A DNA stretch of 64,000 nt from Denitrobacterium detoxificans (GTDB lineage: Bacteria; Actinomycetota; Coriobacteriia; Coriobacteriales; Eggerthellaceae), in NCBI RefSeq assembly GCF_015062615.1, contig NZ_SUUH01000007.1, positions 1-64,000 on the forward strand, given 5' to 3'. Below, piece by piece: positions 25,190 to 32,157 of this stretch. Position 1 is the first letter of the stretch, and every line of letters begins with the position of its first letter. Made by a program: the position numbers and the translations under genes. The notes beneath the pieces were generated by a model. That model was not told the DNA's origin and ran no database searches. It was given only the letters and a program-made list of their open reading frames with translations.

Positions 25190-27163
25190 CTAGTGCCCGC
25201 CGATGGCCAGGCGCTCTACGTGCCGATAGCTTGCCGCGTCGAGCATCATCTCGTTGTTCGTGCAGCTGATGAGGTCCACGACGCGCGCGATCTTTTCAAC
25301 CCCGTTTACTTCCACTACCACGAGGCAGCCCTTGGTGGCGGGCAGGCCATCGCAGAGGTAATCGTATGTCTTGCCACCGCGCGTGAATTCCACGCGTGCG
25401 AAGGTGTGGCGCCGCGCGTTCCAGGCGCCCTTCCAGTCCACGCGGAAGCGATAGCTCTTGCAGGCAATGCGGGCGATAACGCGCCCTTCGTGCAGGAACT
25501 CGTAGCATGGCGCACCGTTCTTCTTGCCGCAGGGGCGCAGCGCGTCGGCATGGAAGTGGCTGCCCTCCCGAAGCTGCAGGAACCGTATGTCGCGGCCCTC
25601 CTCCTCGATGGTGGCGTGCAACTTGCAGTACCCATGGCAGGGGTGCGTGACCAGCACGAAGTGCGCTCGTTCCTCGTCGGCTTTCGGTATGCGCTTCGCG
25701 GTGAGCGCGATGCCCTTCTTGGTGCGCTCGATAACCACGCTCACCACGTATCCGTTTTCGAACGTTTGCAGGAGGTGGTCGGGATGGCGGCTCTTCAGGA
25801 ATTTCGTGGGCGCCGCATCGGGAAACTCCATGCGCAGTTCGGCGAGCTCGTAGTCGATGTTCGCCGCCACGATAGCGTCGCCGTAGTGCGACCCGTTGCG
25901 TGCGCGCTCGCGCAATGCGCATGCCGCCTGGGTGATGAGCTCGTAGGCGTGGAAGCGGTCTTGCGCCACGTGCAAGCCGTCGCGGTAGGCGTTGCTCATG
26001 CGCAGGGCCGCGTCAGCGAAGTTGTTATCGGGGTTGCCCGCCGTGAAGTCTTCCATATTGCGCGAGAACGCCCAGGTAAGCAGGTTGTATGCGGCAAGGT
26101 GGTTTTCGGGAACGCCCTTGCCGTTCATGTACATGTCGGCTAGCTTGTATGCCGATTCGCGCACCATGCCGAAGAAGCCGATGCAGTAGTAGCGAAATGC
26201 CAGGTCGTATTGGGGCACGCCGTCGTTGCAGCGACCGTAGTAGAACAGGTAGCCCAGCGTATTGGCGAAGAAGCGCTTCTTCTCGTCGGAGACGTCCTTG
26301 CGGTCCATGAGTTCGAGAAGCAGGTCGCGCGCCGTAACCCAGTCGCATTCGTACGCGGGGCTGCCTCCGTAGCATGAGTAGGCCTTGCGCTCCATGGCTC
26401 CGGCATGGCCCTCCATACAGAGCTCTTCCAGGATGCGGCGGTATTCTTCGTGATGCAGCTTGTCCATGCTGGCTAGCTGCGCATCGGTGAGGCCCATGAC
26501 GTATGCGGTGCGCGCGGCGCGCGACCACAGGTAGGGCTTTACGCGGTCACCCTTTCCGCTGCGGAAGTTGTGGCAGTCGGAAAGGATGCGGTCGTAGTCC
26601 AGGAATGAGGTGTCGTTGTCAGCGATCTCTCCCGTGGTTACCGCGTAGACGATGTCGTCGTAGCACGTGCGCAGCAAGTAGAGCATGTCCGCCTCGGAAT
26701 GGGGCGGCAGTTCGCCCTTGCGCTCTAGGGCGCGTTCGTGCTCGCGTTCCGAAATGAAGACGATGGCATCGCGTAGCTGGCTTTTCTTGGCATAAGGATC
26801 GACCCATCGAGCGAAGCTGGCGGCGTCGAGCGCGCAGTCGCGCATGTTGAAGAGCGCGCGCATGGCATCATCGAGGGTTACGTAGCAGGGCTCGCTAACC
26901 TTGTATCCAGCAAGCGGATTGCTGCCGGGAGCGATGTCCTCAAGGGGTATTTCGAAGCGGTAGTACGCACGGAGGCTCTTCGTGGTTACGCTGAGTGGCT
27001 TCACGTACGCGATCTCGTCGATTGCGAAGAGCTTTGGGGCGTCGGGTCTGCCATTTTCGTTGTAGAGCAGGACTTTTACGGTTCGCTTGTCGGGAAAACC
27101 GCGCACGACGCCATGACGCCCGCCAGGCGTGGACACCGCGTCTCCAATGCGGATCTTCCTCAT
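25190..27163 (-). CDS. Sel1-like repeat protein, 657 aa
   Basis: Large cytoplasmic-looking protein with alpha-helical Sel1/TPR-like repeats in the middle, such as LADMYMNGKGVPENHLAAYN and LRMSNAYRDGLHVAQDRFHAYEL. Around the repeats are an N-terminal beta-rich module (RIGDAVSTPGGRHGVVRGF, SH3- or KOW-like in look) and a C-terminal beta-rich region of unknown kind. Sel1 repeats mediate protein contacts. Its gene lies inside the TerB/ATPase/helicase locus on the opposite strand. The start has AAGGGG on the minus strand. I cannot assign a catalytic activity. Confidence 0.75.
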   Translation of the reverse strand: MRKIRIGDAVSTPGGRHGVVRGFPDKRTVKVLLYNENGRPDAPKLFAIDEIAYVKPLSVTTKSLRAYYRFEIPLEDIAPGSNPLAGYKVSEPCYVTLDDAMRALFNMRDCALDAASFARWVDPYAKKSQLRDAIVFISEREHERALERKGELPPHSEADMLYLLRTCYDDIVYAVTTGEIADNDTSFLDYDRILSDCHNFRSGKGDRVKPYLWSRAARTAYVMGLTDAQLASMDKLHHEEYRRILEELCMEGHAGAMERKAYSCYGGSPAYECDWVTARDLLLELMDRKDVSDEKKRFFANTLGYLFYYGRCNDGVPQYDLAFRYYCIGFFGMVRESAYKLADMYMNGKGVPENHLAAYNLLTWAFSRNMEDFTAGNPDNNFADAALRMSNAYRDGLHVAQDRFHAYELITQAACALRERARNGSHYGDAIVAANIDYELAELRMEFPDAAPTKFLKSRHPDHLLQTFENGYVVSVVIERTKKGIALTAKRIPKADEERAHFVLVTHPCHGYCKLHATIEEEGRDIRFLQLREGSHFHADALRPCGKKNGAPCYEFLHEGRVIARIACKSYRFRVDWKGAWNARRHTFARVEFTRGGKTYDYLCDGLPATKGCLVVVEVNGVEKIARVVDLISCTNNEMMLDAASYRHVERLAIGGH

Positions 27164-27207
27164 ATGCCAAACCCCTTTTGGCCCCCATTACTACATGCGT
27201 TGTATCA

Positions 27208-27237
27208 ATTATATCTTTTGCCGTGGGGGCAATGCAA
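27208..27237 (-). promoter_or_regulatory. promoter of the Sel1 gene with overlapping inverted repeat
   Basis: On the minus strand TTGCAT (27237-27232) and TATAAT (27213-27208) are separated by 18 bp. The -35 lies in the loop of an inverted repeat GTGGGGGC (27223-27230) / GCCCCCAC (27239-27246), which might be a regulator site. The rest of the 27164-27406 gap holds the ATPase promoter. Confidence 0.55.
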
Positions 27238-27358
27238 AGCCCCCACATGCGGTGGGCTGGGCGTGGGCTTTACGCTACAGCTGGGTGGCAACGCGCAACG
27301 GGGCCATTAGCGTTGCGCGTAGGCGAAGCATGGTGTTCTTTCGCACGCGAATGTTCCA

Positions 27359-27367
27359 TGGTATGAT
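27359..27367 (+). promoter_or_regulatory. possible extended -10 for the ATPase-helicase genes
   Basis: TGG-TATGAT (27359-27367) lies 39 nt before the ATPase start. TTTCGC at 27339-27344 is a poor -35 at 17 bp. Confidence 0.35.
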
Positions 27368-27406
27368 GCAGAAAACTAGAACACTTGTTCGGAAGGAACG
27401 CTCGGC

Positions 27407-28753
27407 ATGAAGAAGGCGCCCAAGCGCATTGCCAATACCATCATCAACGCGCTGAAGGGCGGCGTAGTGCCGCGCGTGGGCCTGCCGTACATTGCCGTGG
27501 GCCGCGATGCCGAAATCGACGCCCTTTTGCATGACGTCGAAATCATTCAAGATGGCGGTGCTACGTTCCGCTTCGTTGTGGGCAAGTACGGCAGCGGCAA
27601 GAGCTTCCTGCTGCAGACCATTCGCTCCTACGCCATGGACCGCAATTTCGTAGTCATCGACGCCGACCTTTCCCCGGAACGCCGCTTGCATGGTGGTCAG
27701 GGGCAGGGGCTGGCCACGTACAAGGAGCTCATCCGCAACATGTCCACGAAGACGCGTCCCGAAGGCGGCGCGCTCACGCTCATTCTCGACCGTTGGATTT
27801 CGGGCGTGCAAAGCGCCGTGGCCGCGGAATCGTCCCAGGCTGTGGGCTCGCCCGAATTTGCCGCCGCGGTGGAAGCGCGCATTCACGAAACGGTGGGCGC
27901 CCTTTCCGAAATGGTTCACGGGTTCGATTTCGCGCAATTGCTCGTTATGTACTATCGCTCGTACGTGGAAGATAACGACGAAATGAAGGCTCGCGTGGTG
28001 AAGTGGTTCCGCGGCGAATACGCCAACAAGACGGAAGCGCGTCGCGAACTGGGCGTGGGCATTTGCATTACCGACGACGATTGGTACGAGTACGTGAAGC
28101 TCTTCGCCTGCTTTCTGAAGCAGGCGGGGTATGCAGGCATGCTCGTGCTCATCGACGAGCTGGTGAACATCTACAAGATTCCCAACGCCATATCGCGTCA
28201 GTACAACTACGAGAAGATTCTCACCATGTATAACGACACGTTGCAGGGCAAGGCTCGCTACCTGGGCATCATCATGGGTGGTACGCCCCAGGCGGTGGAA
28301 GATCGTCGTCGTGGCGTATATAGTTACGAAGCCTTGCGAAGCCGTTTGGCGGAAGGCCGCTTTGCCGGCGCCCAGTACAAGGACATGCTTGCTCCCGTCA
28401 TCCAGCTCGTGCCGCTTTCGTACGAAGAGCTGCTTGTGCTGGCGGGGCGCCTGCAAGACATTCATGCGGGCCTGTTTGGCTACGAGCCCACCCTTTCCGA
28501 CGAAGACTTGGCCTTGTTCATAAAGACGGAATTCGAGCGCGTGGGCGCCCATACGCACATCACCCCGCGCGAGGTCATTCGCGATTTCATCGAGCTGCTC
28601 GACATCTTGCACCAGAATCCGGGCATGACGCTGCAGGGGCTCATGGAATCCGATGCATTTGCCGCTCCCACGACGGTTGCGCCCGCGTCCCCTGCTGCTG
28701 GGGTGGCCGCTGGCGAACGCACGGCGTCCGATTTCGCGGAGTTTAGCTTGTAG
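27407..28753 (+). CDS. BrxC/BrxD-type P-loop ATPase (DUF2791), 448 aa
   Basis: ATPase of the family formerly DUF2791, now called BREX system ATP-binding domain (PF10923). Walker A is VGKYGSGKSFLL (residues 58-69), Walker B is MLVLIDELVN (245-254), and the LGIIMGGTPQAVED stretch follows, all in family order. In BREX type 2-like systems a member (BrxD) is paired with an Lhr-like helicase, just as here, where the helicase begins 1 nt after the stop. No PglX, PglZ, BrxA or BrxB gene is within the window. The start has AAGGAA upstream. A role in DNA-linked stress or phage defence with the TerB protein is inferred from context. Confidence 0.85.
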   Translation: MKKAPKRIANTIINALKGGVVPRVGLPYIAVGRDAEIDALLHDVEIIQDGGATFRFVVGKYGSGKSFLLQTIRSYAMDRNFVVIDADLSPERRLHGGQGQGLATYKELIRNMSTKTRPEGGALTLILDRWISGVQSAVAAESSQAVGSPEFAAAVEARIHETVGALSEMVHGFDFAQLLVMYYRSYVEDNDEMKARVVKWFRGEYANKTEARRELGVGICITDDDWYEYVKLFACFLKQAGYAGMLVLIDELVNIYKIPNAISRQYNYEKILTMYNDTLQGKARYLGIIMGGTPQAVEDRRRGVYSYEALRSRLAEGRFAGAQYKDMLAPVIQLVPLSYEELLVLAGRLQDIHAGLFGYEPTLSDEDLALFIKTEFERVGAHTHITPREVIRDFIELLDILHQNPGMTLQGLMESDAFAAPTTVAPASPAAGVAAGERTASDFAEFSL

Positions 28754-28754
28754 C

Positions 28755-31136
28755 ATGGACGCATTCTCTCGATATGCCCCGTTCATTCAGGATTTCATCT
28801 ATCGCAATGGATGGGATTCTCTGCGTGGCGTTCAGGTGGCTGCCGCCGATGCCATCTTCAATACCGATCAGAATGTGCTGCTGGCGGCGTCTACGGCGTC
28901 GGGCAAGACCGAGGCCGCCTTCTTTCCCATGCTCACGTTGCTTCAGGAGCAGCCGTCCTCGTCGGTTGGCATTATCTATATCGCTCCGCTGAAGGCGCTC
29001 ATCAACGATCAATTCGGTCGCCTGAATGAGCTATGCGAAGAAGCGGGCATTCCCGTATGGCGCTGGCATGGCGATGTGTCTAGTTCGCGCAAGGCGAAGC
29101 TGCTGAAGCATCCCGGCGGCGTGCTGCAAATCACGCCTGAATCGCTGGAGTCCCTGCTACTGCATAAGCACAACGCCATTCCCCATCTGTTTGGCGATCT
29201 GCGCTTCGTGGTCATCGACGAAATCCATTCGCTCATGCGCGGCGATCGAGGTGGACAGACCATGTGCCTGGTGGAGCGCCTGGCACGTACGGCCGGCGTG
29301 CAGCCGCGTCGCATTGGCCTTTCGGCCACCGTGGGCGATCTGCAGCAGGCGGGTCGGTTCCTGGCCGCGGGTTCGGGTCGCAGTACGGTGGTTCCGCGCA
29401 TTAGCGACCAGGGGCAACGCTGGCGGCTTTCCATGGAGCATTTCTACACGAGCGACCGCCAGGCGGTCGACGACGATGTGGTGGGTCCCGACATTTCCAT
29501 GGCCCCTGCATTCGACCTGGAACTGCCATCGGGTGACCAGGCTCACCTCGCTGTTTCCAGTGCTCCCGCTGCTCAGGCTGCGGGCTATGTGTTCGAGGCT
29601 CCTTCCGACGTTGCCCCGGCTGCGGCAGATCCGGGCGTTGGCTACGTGTTCGAGCATACGCGCGGGCGCAAATGCCTGGTCTTCGCGAATTCTCGCGAGG
29701 AAGCCGAAGCGGTCACTACTACGCTGCGCTCGTATTGCGAGGCTCAAGGCGAGCCCGACCGATTCCTCATCCACCATGGCAACCTGTCTACGTCGTATCG
29801 GGAAACGGCAGAAGATGCCATGCGCGACGAGAGCCTGCAGCTCACCACCGTTACCACCGCCACGCTCGAGCTGGGTATCGATATCGGCCGGCTGGAACGT
29901 GCCTTTCAGATCGACGCCCCGTTTACCGTGTCGGCGTTCTTGCAGCGCATGGGCCGTACGGGCCGCCGGGGGCAGCCTAGCGAAATGTGGTTCGTTATGC
30001 GCGAAGACCGCCCCGAGCCTCGTGCGCTGCTGGGTGAAACCATTCCTTGGAAGTTGCTGCAGGGCATTGCCCTCGTTCAGCTGTATTTGGAAGAGCGCTG
30101 GGTGGAGCCTCCGCGTCCCCATGCCCTGCCCTTCAGCCTGCTCTACCATCAAACGCTTTCCACGCTTGCTTCGGGTGGGGAAATGACGCCCGCCGAACTG
30201 GCGGGTCGCGTGCTTACGCTCTCGCCGTTTCGCAACGTTTCCGCCGAAGACTATCGCATCTTGCTACGTCATTTGGTGGAAACCGACCAGGTGCAAGTCA
30301 CCGAACTGGGCGGCCTTATCGTGGGGTTGGCGGGCGAGCGCGTGGTGAACAACTTCCGCTTCTATGGCGTGTTCCAGGAAAGCGAGGAATACACCGTGCG
30401 CAGCGAGTCGCAAGAGCTGGGTACCATCGTGCAGCCGCCGCCCATGGGCGAAAAGATTGCCATTGCGGGGCGCACGTGGTTGGTGGAAGAAGTCGACCAT
30501 CATCGTCACCTGGTGTATTGCACGCTCGTGAAAGGGCAGGTTCCCGCGTACTTTGGGGAATGCCCGGGCGATATCCACACGCGCATCCTGGAGCGCATGC
30601 GCCAGGTGCTCCAGGAAGATGCCATGTATCCCTACGTTATGGGGAATGCCCAGGCGCGCTTGCGTCAAGCGCGCGCCACGGCTCATGCCGCTGGCATGCT
30701 CGAGCATCCGCTTGTGAATCTAGGCGGAAACATGTGGGGGCTCTTCCCCTGGCTGGGTAGCTATGCGTTTCTGGCGCTCGAACGCTTTCTGAAGCGCATT
30801 TGCGCCGATGAGCTGCATTTGAAGGGCCTCGATTCCTCGCGTCCTTATTTTCTGCAGTTCCGCATGGACGCTTCGGAAGAGGAATTCTGGCAGGTGTTGG
30901 CGCGTCATGTAAGTGCGGGCTTTTCGCCTATGGACCTGCTGTATAGCGGGGAAGTGCCGGTATTTGAAAAGTACGACACGTACGTGCCCGACGAGCTCAT
31001 TCGCAAGGGCTTTGCCTATGGCGTGCTCGACGTACAGGGCATGGTTGCGCGCGTGTGCGAATGGACGGGCGCTGTGCCGCATTCCACGTTTGGCTTGCCG
31101 GGTTGGACGGGGCAGCTGCCCCAGGGGTCCGAATAA
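28755..31136 (+). CDS. Lhr-like superfamily II helicase, 793 aa
   Basis: DEAD/DEAH-type helicase. Motif I is ASTASGKTEA (residues 45-54), motif II is DEIH (155-158), motif III is SAT (190-192) and motif VI is QRMGRTGRRG (397-406). DEIH rather than DEAD or DEAH is typical of the Lhr/BrxHI branch. An insert of about 60 residues between the two RecA lobes (about 240-300) is Ala/Pro-rich and contains GYVFE twice. The C-terminal 380 residues have winged-helix and Lhr-core-like character (LYLEERWVEPP, FSLLYHQTLSTLASGG). Its start follows the ATPase stop by 1 nt, so the two are almost certainly made together. Confidence 0.88.
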   Translation: MDAFSRYAPFIQDFIYRNGWDSLRGVQVAAADAIFNTDQNVLLAASTASGKTEAAFFPMLTLLQEQPSSSVGIIYIAPLKALINDQFGRLNELCEEAGIPVWRWHGDVSSSRKAKLLKHPGGVLQITPESLESLLLHKHNAIPHLFGDLRFVVIDEIHSLMRGDRGGQTMCLVERLARTAGVQPRRIGLSATVGDLQQAGRFLAAGSGRSTVVPRISDQGQRWRLSMEHFYTSDRQAVDDDVVGPDISMAPAFDLELPSGDQAHLAVSSAPAAQAAGYVFEAPSDVAPAAADPGVGYVFEHTRGRKCLVFANSREEAEAVTTTLRSYCEAQGEPDRFLIHHGNLSTSYRETAEDAMRDESLQLTTVTTATLELGIDIGRLERAFQIDAPFTVSAFLQRMGRTGRRGQPSEMWFVMREDRPEPRALLGETIPWKLLQGIALVQLYLEERWVEPPRPHALPFSLLYHQTLSTLASGGEMTPAELAGRVLTLSPFRNVSAEDYRILLRHLVETDQVQVTELGGLIVGLAGERVVNNFRFYGVFQESEEYTVRSESQELGTIVQPPPMGEKIAIAGRTWLVEEVDHHRHLVYCTLVKGQVPAYFGECPGDIHTRILERMRQVLQEDAMYPYVMGNAQARLRQARATAHAAGMLEHPLVNLGGNMWGLFPWLGSYAFLALERFLKRICADELHLKGLDSSRPYFLQFRMDASEEEFWQVLARHVSAGFSPMDLLYSGEVPVFEKYDTYVPDELIRKGFAYGVLDVQGMVARVCEWTGAVPHSTFGLPGWTGQLPQGSE

Positions 31137-31175
31137 TCGCTTCTTGCCGTCCCATGCGCGTGGGGCGATATACAA

Positions 31176-31208
31176 AAAGCGGCCTCCTTCATGGAGACCG
31201 CTTTGCTG
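31176..31208. terminator. terminator between helicase and PARG-like gene
   Basis: AAAGCGG-x-CTCC (31176-31187) pairs with GGAG-x-CCGCTTT (31193-31204) with one mismatch. A-rich on the left and T-rich on the right, it can serve both convergent genes. Confidence 0.7.
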
Positions 31209-31225
31209 TTTGGTTGCGCACCGAG

Positions 31226-32080
31226 CTAGCGGAGGGTAATACCTTCGGGCAGGTCGATGGTGCGCCAGTCTTCCGTGTCGCGTTCCTCTTCCTCCGTGGC
31301 GGCGTGCGGCTCTTCTTCTGCGGGTTGAGGTGCCCCGAATGCCGCCTCGAACGCTTCGATGGCCGTGCGCGGCACGGCGAAGACGACTTCCTTGAACGTG
31401 CCAGGGTGCGCATCGATCCAGGCGCGATACGTCTGCGCCACGAATGCGGGGTCGTTGCCGAATGCGCCGCAGCCGAATGCGCCGCATACGAGGGTCTCGA
31501 TGCCCTGTGCAACGGCTATGCGCAACTGCGCTTCGATGCGATTGGCCAAGTTGGCATCGCATTCGCGCTCCGAACGGTGGTTTTCCAGGGCGCGCGTGCG
31601 GTTGGGCGCCGCAATGGCCACGACTGAGGCCTTCTTCATGACGCCATTGCGCACGAACATCACGTCGGGCAGGAACAGCGCGCGATCGGTGAAGAGCATG
31701 CTGCATTCGTAGCCGCGATTGCCGTCGAAGAACGTCTTCTTACACCCCTGCAGAATGGGGTAGAGGTTGCTATCGGCGCAAAGCGCTTGCTCGGGGCCGA
31801 AGGCGCCGTCTTCGTAGTTGCCGCCCGGACGCGTGAATGAGCATGCGTCGATAACGCCCGTCTTGCTCTGCGAGTCGAATACGACTGTTGCGGGGAAGGC
31901 GCTGCTTACGCGCGTCGCAGTGGCTTCGAATGCGGGCTCGGGCAATTCGAGCTCGCGTCCTTCGCCGTCTTCGTACACCACGGCGTTGGCGATGCTTTTC
32001 TTCGTCTCGCTGCCGAAGACCGTCTTCACGAATGCTATGTGCTTGGCTGCTTCTTGCTGGCGTTGTTCTCTGGTGGGCAT
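31226..32080 (-). CDS. TIGR02452-type PARG-like macrodomain protein, 284 aa
   Basis: Member of the microbial PARG family (TIGR02452; macrodomain fold), enzymes that remove poly(ADP-ribose) or bind ADP-ribose. The diagnostic segment is ACSFTRPGGNYEDGAFGPEQ followed by LYPIL (residues 79-110). Bacterial PARGs usually carry GGG-x6-8-QEE; here it reads GGN and PEQ, so the last catalytic glutamate is a glutamine. Later AAPNRTR and LVCGAFGCGAFGNDPAFVAQTYR are normal for the family. The tail is acidic. It converges on the helicase gene and may belong functionally to the TerB/helicase locus, but it has its own promoter. Confidence 0.82.
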   Translation of the reverse strand: MPTREQRQQEAAKHIAFVKTVFGSETKKSIANAVVYEDGEGRELELPEPAFEATATRVSSAFPATVVFDSQSKTGVIDACSFTRPGGNYEDGAFGPEQALCADSNLYPILQGCKKTFFDGNRGYECSMLFTDRALFLPDVMFVRNGVMKKASVVAIAAPNRTRALENHRSERECDANLANRIEAQLRIAVAQGIETLVCGAFGCGAFGNDPAFVAQTYRAWIDAHPGTFKEVVFAVPRTAIEAFEAAFGAPQPAEEEPHAATEEEERDTEDWRTIDLPEGITLR

Positions 32081-32130
32081 AGCAACCTCGTTTCTTCCCA
32101 GGTCAAACGTGTTTTACGGGCATTATATCA

Positions 32131-32136
32131 CTCGAT
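32131..32136 (-). promoter_or_regulatory. possible -10 of the PARG-like gene
   Basis: On the minus strand TATAAT lies about 50 nt upstream of the ATG, between the gene and the stop of the subtilase gene. No good -35 is present. Confidence 0.35.
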
Positions 32137-32157
32137 TTCGATGGCGAAGGATATAGG

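Noticed and set aside
27275..28786. 503-residue antisense frame over the BrxD-like ATPase
   Set aside because: The ATPase has Walker A and B in the right order on the plus strand; the antisense frame is low-complexity.
27407..31136. Complete BREX system
   Set aside because: Only a BrxD-like ATPase and Lhr-like helicase are present; no methylase, PglZ, BrxA, BrxB or BrxL gene is in the window.
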